This document shows, one piece after another, positions 25,803 through 34,487 of a DNA stretch of 64,000 bases. A model generated the notes under the pieces. That model was not told the origin of the DNA. It made no database searches and saw nothing but the letters and a program-made list of their open reading frames with translations. Both the position numbers and the translations under genes were made by a program. Within the stretch, counting starts at the first letter, position 1, and the number at the start of each line of letters is the position of its first letter. The DNA is from Microbispora hainanensis. Its GTDB lineage: Bacteria; Actinomycetota; Actinomycetes; Streptosporangiales; Streptosporangiaceae. The DNA is taken from assembly GCF_036186745.1 (NCBI RefSeq), contig NZ_CP108086.1, positions 7,812,001 to 7,876,000 on the forward strand, written 5' to 3'.

Positions 25803-27794
25803 ATGATCTTGGACGTAGACCTCGACGGCTTTGACGCCCTGCCTGTGGGCGTGCTGGTGACCGGCGGATCGGATCACCGGCTCCTTTATGTGAACCGGGC
25901 CTATCAGGAGATGGTCGGCGTTCACCAGCGAGGAACGCCGATCAGGGAAGTGTTGAGCGACGTTTGTGTGGACGACCGTTTCGAGCTGTTCGACCAGGTG
26001 CTGGAAACGGGTGAGCCCGCGACGGTCGAGGCGCTTCCCTTCGAGGACGGCGGGCGAGGAAGCCTGCGGTTCGCCTCGGTCGGCATGTCGAAGATCATGC
26101 GGGAGGGAGAGGAAGGTCTGCTGATCGTGGTCGTGGACGTCACCGACCGCGTCTTCGCCGGGCGGCTCCCCGGTCCCGCCGCCGGGGATCAGCGGAGGTT
26201 CCTGCAGCGCTATCGCAACCTGGTGCGACTGCAGACACAGGCGGTATGGGTGACCGACCCCGTCGGCAAAGTGAGCGAACCGAGCGCCGGCTGGCAGCGG
26301 CTGACGGGACAGCCATGGGAGGAGCACCGCGGCAACGGATGGCTGAACGCGGTGTGCCCGGACGACCGTGAGCCCGCCCTCGAGAAGTGGGCCGAGGCGG
26401 TGGAACGGCAGGACATTCTTCACCAGGTCTACCGGGTCCGGACGCCGGGCGGCGACTACCGGCATGTTCGCGTGCAAGGCATACCGATCATTGAGGACGG
26501 CGAGATAGTCGAGTGGGTCGGCACCATCGCCGACATCGAGCAGGAGTGGCAGGAGCGACAGCACAGGCTGCTGCTCGACCAGGTCGCCGCCGCGACCGCG
26601 AACCTCGCGAACCTGGACGAGGTGCTGCGCGCGCTGGCCGAGGTGATCGTGCCCCTTCTGGCCGACGGATGCGCCATCTACGTGCTGCCGGAATTCGAGG
26701 AGCAGCCGATCTCGCTGCCTTTCGTCACCATGCCCGTGGCCGGCATCGTGCCGGCGGGCGCGACTCCCCTGGCGGGTCAGGAGGTGTTCGACGCCGACTC
26801 CGACTTCGTCGCGGCGATCACAACCCGCAGGCCGGTGCACCGGGACTTTCCCCAGGGGCACGCGCCGGCCGGTGTCGTGCTCAACGGCGAGTCGGTCGCC
26901 GGCGTCAACAGTTGCGTCATGGTTCCGGTGATTGTGGACGGCGCGGTGGCGGCGGTCGTGCACGCCGTGGTCGTTGGGGACCGCGAACCGCTCGGCGCCA
27001 TGGCCGTCGAGCTCATCGGGCGGATGCTCGACCACGCGCACCCTCACCTCAGCAACGCGATGCGATTCCAGCGCACGCAGCGGGTCGCGCTGGCCCTGCA
27101 GAGGTACCTGCTGCCGGACCCACCGCAGGTGCCGGGCCTGGAGATCGCCGCACGCTACTCCGCGTCCGCCACCGCTGCGCAGATCGGCGGCGACTGGTAC
27201 GACTCCTTCCTGCTGCCGGACGGCTCCCTGGTCCTGACCATCGGCGACATGGCCGGGCACGACCTGAGCGCAGCCGTCACCATGAGCCAGATCCGCAACG
27301 CGCTCAGGGGCCTCGCGATCGACCGGAGGGAGCCTCCCGGACACACCCTGCGGCGATTGAACGTCGCCGCCGAGGTCCTCTACCCCGAGGCCATGGGCAC
27401 CTGCGTCCTCGCCCGTCTGGAGGAGCACGACGACGGCGGGCAGGTGCTCCACTACTCCGTGGCCGGTCACCCGCCGCCCCTGCTCGTCACCCGCGACGGT
27501 GGGGCGTGTTACCTGGACGACGCCGTCGATCCCGTGGTGGGCGTGGGTTACGACATGTCACGCGCGAGCAGCGTCGCGACGCTGCCCCCGGGCAGCACGC
27601 TGCTGCTCTACACCGACGGCCTGGTGGAAGTGCCGGGTGAGCACCTCGACGTCGGGCTGGAACGCCTGCGCCGCGCCGCCGCCTCCCTGGCCCAGGCGCC
27701 CCTGGACGCCTTCTGCGACATGCTGCTCAGCCGGCTGCCCGTGGCCCAGAAAGACGACGTCGCCGTCATCGCCGTACGCATACCCTACGCCTGA
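25803..27794 (+). CDS. PAS-PAS-GAF-SpoIIE serine phosphatase
   Basis: A 663-residue signalling protein from the ATG at 25803, with GGAGGAG ten bases upstream. Two PAS domains are seen (about 1-110, with LLYVNRAYQEMVGVHQRG; about 135-250, with DYRHVRVQGIPIIEDGEIVEWVGTIADI), then a GAF domain (about 265-420) and a PP2C/SpoIIE phosphatase (about 440-660). The phosphatase has metal-site motifs IGGDWYDSF, IGDMAGHDLSAA, LYTDGLVEVPG and QKDDVAVI. There is no membrane segment. Such proteins dephosphorylate anti-sigma-factor antagonists in partner-switching stress pathways. No antagonist or anti-sigma gene adjoins, perhaps because the IS element arrived upstream. Confidence 0.92.
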   Translation: MILDVDLDGFDALPVGVLVTGGSDHRLLYVNRAYQEMVGVHQRGTPIREVLSDVCVDDRFELFDQVLETGEPATVEALPFEDGGRGSLRFASVGMSKIMREGEEGLLIVVVDVTDRVFAGRLPGPAAGDQRRFLQRYRNLVRLQTQAVWVTDPVGKVSEPSAGWQRLTGQPWEEHRGNGWLNAVCPDDREPALEKWAEAVERQDILHQVYRVRTPGGDYRHVRVQGIPIIEDGEIVEWVGTIADIEQEWQERQHRLLLDQVAAATANLANLDEVLRALAEVIVPLLADGCAIYVLPEFEEQPISLPFVTMPVAGIVPAGATPLAGQEVFDADSDFVAAITTRRPVHRDFPQGHAPAGVVLNGESVAGVNSCVMVPVIVDGAVAAVVHAVVVGDREPLGAMAVELIGRMLDHAHPHLSNAMRFQRTQRVALALQRYLLPDPPQVPGLEIAARYSASATAAQIGGDWYDSFLLPDGSLVLTIGDMAGHDLSAAVTMSQIRNALRGLAIDRREPPGHTLRRLNVAAEVLYPEAMGTCVLARLEEHDDGGQVLHYSVAGHPPPLLVTRDGGACYLDDAVDPVVGVGYDMSRASSVATLPPGSTLLLYTDGLVEVPGEHLDVGLERLRRAAASLAQAPLDAFCDMLLSRLPVAQKDDVAVIAVRIPYA

Positions 27795-27800
27795 AACCGG

Positions 27801-27821
27801 TTACCTAAAGCTATTAGGTAA
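27801..27821. promoter_or_regulatory. AT-rich perfect inverted repeat after the phosphatase gene
   Basis: TTACCTAA-AGCTA-TTAGGTAA has 8-bp perfect arms, unusually AT-rich for this genome, seven bases after the stop codon. It could be a weak terminator or a protein-binding site. The next 400 bases to the DeoR gene contain no supportable gene. Confidence 0.5.
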
Positions 27822-28220
27822 ATAGGGGCACGATACTGGTGGAGTCACCTAGGCGTTCCGGCCGCGCGTCCAGCCGCACAGGACGTCAAGTTCCAGGCCG
27901 ATGCCGAGGATCATGCCGGAGGAGAGCCGGGCCGCCTTCGGCGGCGACACCATGCGCTCCGCACGGCGCGCCGGCGACCACCTGCCATGGCGTGAGGGGA
28001 GAGTCGAGATCGGAGCCGCGGACACGGCACACACACGGGAAACGCGCCTTCCGACCGGAACCGATCAGATTCGGACAGGAGTCAAGTATCGTCCTCAAAT
28101 AAGCACCACAGGCGGCCCCACTCAGTCAAGGGATCGGATGAATCGTTCATCCCCGGTCAGCGGTGCCGCGCCGTGGCTGGTCGACTATGACCGGAACCGA
28201 TCACAGCGGAGGGTGAGGGC
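27822..28220. other. Roughly 400-bp non-coding stretch upstream of the DeoR gene
   Basis: Only short, poorly biased reading frames are present. An AT-rich segment around 28065-28115 is a plausible promoter for the DeoR-family gene. I see no RNA gene structure. Confidence 0.4.
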
Positions 28221-29021
28221 GTGGTCCACAGGGACAGCGACGGGCGCCGGCCCGTGTTCGCGGCCGAGCGCCGCCGGCGCATCCTGGAGTTGGTGCGGGC
28301 CAACGGGGCCGTCTCGCTGCGCGAGCTCGCCCAGGCGGTGCAGTCGTCGGAGGTCACCGTACGCCGCGACCTGCGCGCGCTGGAGTCGGAGGGCCTGCTC
28401 AACCGGCACCACGGCGGCGCCACCCTGCCCGGCGACCAGAACCGGGAGGCCGGCTACGTCCAGAAGGTGACGCTCTCCTCGGCGGAGAAGTCGGCCATCG
28501 CCGACCTGGCCGCGTCGCTGGTGGAGGATGGTGACGCGATCGTCGTCGGCCCCGGGACCACCACCCAGGAGTTCGCCCGCAGGCTGAGCAGGCACACCGA
28601 GCTGGCCGTGGTCACCAACTCGCTGCTGGTCGCGCAGGCCCTCGCCGACTCCCCGCGCATCGAGGTGATGCTGACCGGCGGCACGCTGCGCGGGCCGATA
28701 CTCGCCCTCGTCGGCAGCGCGGCCGAGCGGTCCCTCGCCGGGCTGCGCGTGCGCCGGGCCTTCGTCTCCGGCAACGGGCTCACCGCCGACCGCGGCCTGT
28801 CCACCCCGAACATGCAGGTCGCCTGCGTCGACCGGGCACTGGCCGCCGCCGCCGAGGAGGTGGTCGTGCTGGCAGACCACACCAAGATCGGCGTCGACGC
28901 GATGGTGCAGACCGTCTCGGCCGAGCAGATCGACCATCTGGTCACCGACGCCGCCGCCCCGCACGACGTGCTCGACGAGCTGGGCGGCAAGGGCGTCCGC
29001 CTGCACGTTGCTCAGATCTGA
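28221..29021 (+). CDS. DeoR/GlpR family transcriptional regulator
   Basis: A 266-residue repressor with GTG start and GGAGGGTGAGGG just upstream. The N-terminal winged helix reads RRRRILELVRANGAVSLRELAQAVQSSEVTVRRDLRALESEGLLNRHHGGA, the classic DeoR signature. The C-terminal sugar-phosphate sensor has VVGPGTTTQEFARRL, VVTNSLLVAQAL, MLTGGTLR and VVVLADHTKIG, the binding residues of DeoRC. It normally controls a sugar-phosphate-responsive catabolic operon. Here the only downstream gene is a broken sugar-ABC ATPase, so its operon seems lost, or it acts elsewhere. C-terminal sequence ends six bases before that remnant. Confidence 0.92.
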   Translation: MVHRDSDGRRPVFAAERRRRILELVRANGAVSLRELAQAVQSSEVTVRRDLRALESEGLLNRHHGGATLPGDQNREAGYVQKVTLSSAEKSAIADLAASLVEDGDAIVVGPGTTTQEFARRLSRHTELAVVTNSLLVAQALADSPRIEVMLTGGTLRGPILALVGSAAERSLAGLRVRRAFVSGNGLTADRGLSTPNMQVACVDRALAAAAEEVVVLADHTKIGVDAMVQTVSAEQIDHLVTDAAAPHDVLDELGGKGVRLHVAQI

Positions 29022-29027
29022 TCGAAT

Positions 29028-29669
29028 GTGACGGCCTCGTTACGGATTTATCTTCTATCGGGCTCACCATTCACGGCGGAGGCAACCGTGCCGCAGGCCG
29101 CAGGTCTGTGCAAGAGCTTTCAAGGCGCGCCCGCGGGCACGTGGCCGATCAGGAACGCGATCCGCGCCGGCGTCGGGCTCGTGCCGGAGAACCGCCGGGT
29201 CGAGGGCATCGTGCCGACCCTGTCGGTGCGCGACACCATCGCGCCGGCCGCGCTCCCCCGCCTGTCGCGCGCGGGGATCGTCTCCGACGCGCACCTCGAC
29301 CGGATCGTCGACACGTTCATGCGGCGGCTGGGCATCCAGGCCGTCTCACCCCGGCAGGCGGCCGGGGAGCTGTCCGGCGGCAACCAGCAGAAGGTGCTGC
29401 CGGCCCGCTGGCTGGCGATGCATCCGAAGGTGCTGCTGCTCGACGAGCCCAGCCGGGGTGTCGACATCACGACCAAGGTGGCCATGCGCTCGCTCCTCGA
29501 CGACCTGGCGGTGGACGGGCCGGCGATCCTGCTGATCTCCTCCGACGTGTCGGAGCTGGTGGAGAACTGCGACAGCGTGGTGGTCCTGCGCGACGGCGCG
29601 GTCGTGGGCGAGCCGGCCGGGCCCGAGGTCAGCGAAGATCGCATCATGGGCGCCCTCGCCGCGGGCTGA
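29028..29669 (+). pseudogene. Internally deleted sugar ABC transporter ATPase (RbsA-type remnant)
   Basis: The frame carries the C-terminal half of a double-ATPase sugar importer subunit: GVGLVPENRRVEGIVP, the signature LSGGNQQKVL, Walker B LLLDEPSRGVDI and LLISSDVSELVENCD. Both Walker A loops are absent. Just before, VPQAAGLCKSFQGAPA looks like the extreme N-terminus of the same family (G-x-x-KSF-x-G-x-x-A-L). The reading is therefore an in-frame fusion of the first about 15 conserved codons to the last 190 after loss of about 280. It cannot bind ATP normally. It follows the DeoR regulator by six bases. No permease or binding protein remains. Confidence 0.8.
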
Positions 29670-29761
29670 GCCCCGGGGGCCGGCAAGGGGGCGCGCCCGG
29701 CGTGCCGTAGCCGCGCCTCGGGGCTGTCCCCGGCTCTGTCCCCGGGCCTGTCCCCGGGCCT

Positions 29762-29786
29762 GTCCTCAGCGCCCGGCCCGGCGGCG
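29762..29786. repeat. 25-bp copy of the 3' end of the small membrane protein gene
   Basis: The sequence is identical to 29829-29853, which covers the last codons and stop of the small membrane protein gene. The copies are 67 bases apart. Between the ATPase remnant and this copy lies a short GTCCCCGGGCCT tandem repeat. Confidence 0.85.
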
Positions 29787-29832
29787 CCACACGGGCGCCG
29801 CCCGCGCGGCGCGCTCCGGCACATCTGCGTCC

Positions 29833-30018
29833 TCAGCGCCCGGCCCGGCGGCGGACCATCGTGACGAAGTCGGCCGCGGCGACGATCGCGAGCACGGTCG
29901 CGACGGTCGCCGCCACGAACAGCCCCGCCGCGTACGCCGTGATCGCGATGAAGACGCACACGACCAGCCCGAAGGTGGCCAGCACCATGCGCAGTCCCAG
30001 GGCGCCGCGCGGCTCCAT
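29833..30018 (-). CDS. Small two-helix membrane protein
   Basis: A 61-residue protein beginning MEPRGALGLRMVL. GGGGAGGTGA lies five bases before the ATG, a strong ribosome-binding site that argues for a real gene. Two hydrophobic helices (about 10-28 and 31-51) are followed by a basic tail VRRRAGR, predicting both termini inside the cell. It resembles the many unnamed small actinomycete membrane proteins; function is unknown. It is divergent from the methyltransferase gene at 30182. Its stop region is duplicated downstream. Confidence 0.75.
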   Translation of the reverse strand: MEPRGALGLRMVLATFGLVVCVFIAITAYAAGLFVAATVATVLAIVAAADFVTMVRRRAGR

Positions 30019-30181
30019 GCCGTCACCTCCCCTCTCGTCAATCCCTACCCGAGCGAAGGGCATTTGCATAAGCACATCCGGCATTGCCGCTTGTCGGATC
30101 AGATGGTCAAAAACGGCGCTCGCGTCTCTAGGATGGACGTCGTCCCATGCCGCGTACCGACCCGCAAGTGGAGGACAGAGC

Positions 30182-31000
30182 GTGCACGAGGAGCAGGCGC
30201 CCGCGTGGGTGGTGGACCCCGGCACGCCGAGTGTGGCCCGGATGTACGACTACTACCTGGGCGGCAAGGACAACTTCGCGTCCGACCGCGAGGCGGCCGA
30301 GAAGATCATCTCCATCCTGCCCAACGCCCGCGACGTCGCCCGGACCAACCGCGCCTTCCTCATGCGGGCCGTACGGCACCTGGCGCGCGCGGGCATCCGG
30401 CAGTTCCTCGACATCGGCACCGGGCTGCCGACGCAGGAGAACGTCCACCAGGTGGCGCAGGCCGAGGCGCCGGAGTCCCGGGTCGTCTACGTCGACAACG
30501 ACCCGATCGTGCTCGCCCACGCACGCGCCCTGCTCGCCGACAACCCCCGATCGATCGTGATCGACGGCGACCTGCGCAAACCGGAGTCGGTCCTCGGCCA
30601 CCCCGGCGTCCGGGCCCACCTCGACTTCACCAAGCCGATCGCCCTGATCATGCTGGCCGTCCTCCACTTCGTGACCGACGACGCGGAGGCGGCGCGCGTC
30701 GTCGGCGCGTTCCGCGAGCCGCTCGTCCCGGGCGGCTACGTGGTGGTCTCCCACATCACCCAGGGCGACCTGGACGAGGACGCGGTCAGGCGGGGCCGCG
30801 ACGTCTACACCGCGACCACCGCGGGCGGCATCGTGCCGCGCACCGCCGACCAGGTCCGCGGTTTCTTCGACGGCCTCGACGTGCTGGAGCCCGGCGTCGT
30901 GCCGCTGCACCTGTGGCGGCCCGAGACCGTGGAGCCCGCGTGGAACGGCAGGCCGGGAGGCGACATCATCGGCGGAGTCGGCCTCGTGCCCGGCCCCTGA
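30182..31000 (+). CDS. DUF574-type SAM-dependent methyltransferase
   Basis: A 272-residue protein from the GTG at 30182, with GGAGG seven bases upstream. It has the stereotyped start of the actinomycete DUF574 (PF04672) family: PGTPSVARMYDYYLGGKDNFASDREAAEKI, then FLMRAVRHLARAGIRQFLDIGTGLPTQENVH (SAM loop), VVYVDNDPIVLAHARALL, DGDLRKPESVL and a C-terminal PGVVPLHLWRPE. These proteins are numerous in Streptomyces-like genomes and often sit near regulators or conservons; substrates are not known. Tandem reading continues to a stop at 31000 with no coupled gene. Confidence 0.9.
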   Translation: MHEEQAPAWVVDPGTPSVARMYDYYLGGKDNFASDREAAEKIISILPNARDVARTNRAFLMRAVRHLARAGIRQFLDIGTGLPTQENVHQVAQAEAPESRVVYVDNDPIVLAHARALLADNPRSIVIDGDLRKPESVLGHPGVRAHLDFTKPIALIMLAVLHFVTDDAEAARVVGAFREPLVPGGYVVVSHITQGDLDEDAVRRGRDVYTATTAGGIVPRTADQVRGFFDGLDVLEPGVVPLHLWRPETVEPAWNGRPGGDIIGGVGLVPGP

Positions 31001-31096
31001 CCGGCAGGTCCGCATGTCTTCGAGCGGAACGACCCCCTGCGGTGCCGCGCTCCTGTAGCGCCACCACCTGCTCCGGAGCTGCGCGCAGTGGTGCGC

Positions 31097-32347
31097 TCAG
31101 AGGGTGGCCACTCGCCTCCGGGGGGCCGCGCGGTGGCTCGCCGTACGACGCCGCATCTCCGCGAGCACGTCGAGGGGGTTGGCCAGGAGCCTGGAGAAGG
31201 CCAGCTCGGCGGCGCCGACCAGCGTGACGTCGTCGCCGAGCGCCGAGACCCGCAGCCGCACCTGCTCGCGGGAGATCACCATGGCGTTCGTCTCCACCCT
31301 GCGCGCGACCTGCGCCGCCGAGCCCGGGTAGACGTCCCGCAGCATCCCTCCGAAGATCACAATCCCGGGGTTGAAGAGGTTGATCAGGTTGGCGACGCCG
31401 ATGCCCAGCCAGTCGCCGATCCGGTGCAGCGCCTCCCCGGCCGCCGCGTCTCCCTCTCCAGCGGCCTCCACCACGGCGCGCACGCCCTCGCGGCCGCTCA
31501 GCTCGCCCGAACGGCCCGCGGCCTCGATCAGGGCGTGCTCGCCGACCTCCGCCTCCAGGCAGCCGCGCGAGCCGCACATGCAGGGCCGCCCGTCGTACGG
31601 GTTCACCACCATGTGCCCGAGCTCGCACCCGTAGCCGCCGTCGCCGCCGAGCAGCTTGCCGCCGACGATGATCCCGCCGCCCACGCCCACGTCGCCGTGC
31701 AGGTAGACCAGGTTGTCGAAGCCGCGGCCGACTCCGCGGTCGCGCTCGGCCAGCGCGCCCAGGTGGGCCTCGTTGCCGACGAGCACCGGGAGCCCCAGCC
31801 GGGAGCCGAGCTCGACGCCGAACGCCTGGTCCACCCACCCGACGTAGGGTCCGTATCGCACCGTGCCGTCGTCGGGCCGGATCATGCCGCAGTAGGCCGC
31901 GCCGACCCCGACGCACACCGAGCCCGCGCGGGCGCCGCGCCGCAGCTCGCGGCCGAAGCCCGCGAGCACGCCGACGACGTCTTCCAGGTCTGCGCCCGTA
32001 CGCTGCCGGGCGGCCTCCCGGCGGTCGAGGATCTCCCCGCCCAGTCCCACGCGGGCCGCGACCAGGCGGTCGACCCGTACGTCGAAGGCCAGCACGTGTG
32101 CCCGGTCACGCTCCGGGCGGACCACCAGCGACGGGCGGCCCGCCCTGCCGGTGTCTGCGGGCAGCTCCTCGCTGACCAGGCCCGCCGCGGACAGCTCGGC
32201 GGTCAGCGCCATGATCGTGCTGCGGTTCAGGCCCATCCGGTCGGCCAGCTCGGAGCGGGAGAGCGCCCCGGCCAGGTGCACGTGCCGCAGCAGATCGCCG
32301 AGGTTGCGCCGGCGCATCTCCTCTTGGGACCGACCGGCTTTCGACAT
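31097..32347 (-). CDS. ROK family transcriptional regulator
   Basis: A 416-residue NagC/XylR-type regulator. The winged helix is at the N-terminus (RRRNLGDLLRHVHLAGALSRSELADRMGLNRSTIMALTAELSAAGLVSE). The ROK domain shows VCVGVGAAYCG, VGNEAHLGALAE, VYLHGDVGVGGGIIVGGKLLGGDGGYGCELGHM and the zinc-binding signature CMCGSRGCLE. The kinase-like ATP loop is degenerate at its start (DVRVDRLVAARV), as in repressors. It senses sugars or sugar phosphates. No sugar gene adjoins, so its targets are probably elsewhere or autogenous. The region downstream ends in a gap before the methyltransferase gene (convergent). Confidence 0.92.
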   Translation of the reverse strand: MSKAGRSQEEMRRRNLGDLLRHVHLAGALSRSELADRMGLNRSTIMALTAELSAAGLVSEELPADTGRAGRPSLVVRPERDRAHVLAFDVRVDRLVAARVGLGGEILDRREAARQRTGADLEDVVGVLAGFGRELRRGARAGSVCVGVGAAYCGMIRPDDGTVRYGPYVGWVDQAFGVELGSRLGLPVLVGNEAHLGALAERDRGVGRGFDNLVYLHGDVGVGGGIIVGGKLLGGDGGYGCELGHMVVNPYDGRPCMCGSRGCLEAEVGEHALIEAAGRSGELSGREGVRAVVEAAGEGDAAAGEALHRIGDWLGIGVANLINLFNPGIVIFGGMLRDVYPGSAAQVARRVETNAMVISREQVRLRVSALGDDVTLVGAAELAFSRLLANPLDVLAEMRRRTASHRAAPRRRVATL

Positions 32348-32469
32348 GGTGCGCAGATCCTGACGACTCGGAGGTTCCTCGTTGGCGGGCCGTGGACGGG
32401 AGGGACAGGGCCGAACCCCTTTCCCGTCTTGAGATTACCAACGGAGGCGCCCGCGGCGGAGGCCCGCGT

Positions 32470-32970
32470 TCACCGGCCCCCCGCTCGCCGTGATCCGCCG
32501 TGGCCGCGCGCTTTCGCCCTGGACCCGGCTTGCAGGGCCGCGGCCGGGGTCGGCGTGGGTGAGGGCGCCGCCGAGGGCATGCCGAGCGCCTGCGCGATGT
32601 CGCACGCCCGGTTGCCCCGGCACATCGCGTTCTGGATGCCGGTCCCGCCGGTCGCGACGTTGATCATGATCTGCTGCGTACCGCGGTTGGTCGTGGTGCT
32701 CGACGCGGTGAGCCCGGCCTCGATTGCGTCCCTGACGGCCCGCGTGGACCGTTGCCCGGATGCCTGCGGCCGGGGCTCCTGCGGCCGGGGCTCTCGTGGA
32801 CGGGGCTCCTGTGGCCCGGCCTCCTGGTGGCGCGGCGTCTCCCGCCCGGGGGTGCGCGTGGCCTCGGCGGCAGGGCCCGCGGGGGCCAGCGCCGCAACGA
32901 CCGACGCGCAGGCGAGGAGACCGAGAGCGATCTTCCTCATGGCCGTCCCGCCGTACCGCTGACACTTCAT
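32470..32970 (-). CDS. Secreted small protein with Pro/Arg repeats and two-cysteine motif
   Basis: A 166-residue exported protein. The ATG at 32970 has GGGAG six bases upstream; the ATG at 32940 is an alternative. The signal peptide is RKIALGLLACASVVAALAPAGPAAEA, cut after AEA. Residues about 50-72 are a repeat of QEPRP/REPRP. The conserved-looking segment is QQIMINVATGGTGIQNAMC, then RGNRACDIAQALGMP, with two cysteines. The tail is basic and low complexity. The family is not recognised. The next secreted gene on the same strand shares the motif C-G/R-x-G/P-x-R-x-C-N/D-I-x-Q-x-MP, suggesting a paralogous pair. Confidence 0.75.
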   Translation of the reverse strand: MKCQRYGGTAMRKIALGLLACASVVAALAPAGPAAEATRTPGRETPRHQEAGPQEPRPREPRPQEPRPQASGQRSTRAVRDAIEAGLTASSTTTNRGTQQIMINVATGGTGIQNAMCRGNRACDIAQALGMPSAAPSPTPTPAAALQAGSRAKARGHGGSRRAGGR

Positions 32971-33152
32971 CGCGCGCTCCCGCCAGTCACCGCCACAACG
33001 CTCCGGGCGGCCCTTTCGCCCAGGAGATCTCAGGCTAGTGACGCGACGGATTCCCGCGCCCGATCCGCGCGGCGTCTTACGGCATCATTGCCATATCAGT
33101 CAGCGCGCCCCCGCATTCGTGGAATCCACGGCCCACGCGTATTCAAAGGCGA

Positions 33153-33557
33153 TCACCATCCATTGGAAGTGATGGGCATGTTCTGCCGGATGTTGCACTT
33201 CCTCGGGCCGGGGCCGCAGAAGGCGCCCTGGGTGCTGATGCGCCCGCCGTTCGTGATGCCGGTCTGCTGCTGGCCGATCATGAAGGTCGGGGCGAACACG
33301 CCGTTGAGATTCTGGTTGAACCTGCCGTTGCCCGACTTGAACTGCCGCGCCGTGGCCGTACCGCCCGACGCCACCTGGCCCCCGCCGTCCCCGTGCCCGT
33401 ACGCCCTCATCGGCGCACGGGTCCGGGCCTGCGCGAACGCGCTCGCCTCCTGGGCAGCGGCGCTCCACGCGATCGCGGCCACCAGAACGGCCAGCGTCAG
33501 CCGACGGGCCGTCAGGACCCGGAACGGCCGTGAGCGGGACATGCAGCGGCGAGACAT
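33153..33557 (-). CDS. Secreted small protein, paralogue-like partner of the downstream gene
   Basis: A 134-residue exported protein if started at the ATG at 33557 (AGGTAGGTG upstream); a GTG at 33569 is possible. The signal peptide contains RRLTLAVLVAAIAWSAAAQEASA. The mature part is Gly/Gln/Asn-rich: FKSGNGRFNQNLNGVFAP, then FMIGQQQTGITNGGRI, then FCGPGPRKCNIRQNMPI, ending in SNGW. Two cysteines probably form a disulfide. Sequence style (G/Q/N-rich, short) is compatible with surface or matrix proteins, but no named family is recognised. A 182-base gap separates it from the downstream paralogue-like gene. Confidence 0.75.
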   Translation of the reverse strand: MSRRCMSRSRPFRVLTARRLTLAVLVAAIAWSAAAQEASAFAQARTRAPMRAYGHGDGGGQVASGGTATARQFKSGNGRFNQNLNGVFAPTFMIGQQQTGITNGGRISTQGAFCGPGPRKCNIRQNMPITSNGW

Positions 33558-33801
33558 CGTGGAACGCACCTACCTACCAGGCCATTCGGCAATGGGCTTT
33601 CGTCGCGGACATAAGCAACGTTGACCTCATACCCCGCATCATGGCCCCGGCCCCGCCCATGCCAAGCGCGGCATCGATGATGACGCATTTTTTGTCGCTA
33701 GGCCTTTCGGCCCGACATCAGGCACCTATGCCCTCAAATGCCGCTATTCGCATAAATCCGGAAAGCGGCATTTCCGGGGCTCGGCATGGCCTTCGCGCGG
33801 C

Positions 33802-34212
33802 TCATTCACCGACGGCGTCGAGATAGACCCAGGCGCCTTCGTGGCGGACGAAACGGCTCTGCTCCCGCATCTCGCCGGGCTGTCCCCGGTAGTCGTACCG
33901 GGCGCGGAAGGTGACGGTGCCGTCGGTGTGGATGGGGCTCCCGCCTGTGGCCGCCTCGATCTCCAGCCCGGTCCACCGCATGCCCGAGTCGAAATCGACC
34001 CGCCCCGGACGGGTGGAGGGATGCCAGGTGCGCAGCAGGTATGCCTCGTCCTCGACCGCGAACGCGGAGAAGCGCGACCGCATCAGCGCCTCGGCCGTCG
34101 GCGCGGACCGTCCCGCGTGGAACCGGCCGCAGCAGTCGCCGTAGACGGCCGGCAGGCCACAGGGACAGGGCTCACCGGCGCGCGGCCGGCGGGAACGAGA
34201 GGTGCGGCTCAC
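33802..34212 (-). CDS. YchJ family metal-binding protein
   Basis: A 136-residue protein from a GTG. The N-terminal SEC-C-like zinc knuckle is EPCPCGLPAVYGDCCGRFH (Cys, Cys, Cys-Cys), followed by the conserved TAEALMRSRFSAFAVEDEAYLLRTWHPSTRP and an NTF2-like fold with WTGLEIEAATGG, GTVTFRARYDYRG and QSRFVRHEGAWVYLDA. YchJ/UPF0225 proteins are widespread and uncharacterised, probably zinc-binding. Length is normal for the family. The gene sits among secreted proteins but has no signal peptide itself. Confidence 0.93.
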   Translation of the reverse strand: MSRTSRSRRPRAGEPCPCGLPAVYGDCCGRFHAGRSAPTAEALMRSRFSAFAVEDEAYLLRTWHPSTRPGRVDFDSGMRWTGLEIEAATGGSPIHTDGTVTFRARYDYRGQPGEMREQSRFVRHEGAWVYLDAVGE

Positions 34213-34487
34213 CCCGCGAGGTTATCGCCCCCGGCCGAGCGCTCGCTCCGCCGTCCCGGCCCCTTCGCCTGGACCATGCGGGACGTCGGCAGTGCCCTTC
34301 TCCAGCCGCCCAAGGCTCTTCGCCCGGACCATACGGACGCCCCTCGGTGCGCCTTTCCGACCGTGCGAGGACCCGGAAGCATCCGTACGCCTTCCATCAG
34401 GCGTTCCACATGGCGGCGGGCCGAGTGTCGGCTCCACCCGGCCCGCCTTCACGGGACCCCCGATCTCATGTCCAGGAGACCCGCTTG

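Noticed and set aside
27901-28470. Plus-strand frame overlapping the DeoR start
   Set aside because: It runs out of frame through the DeoR helix-turn-helix and has no conserved content of its own.
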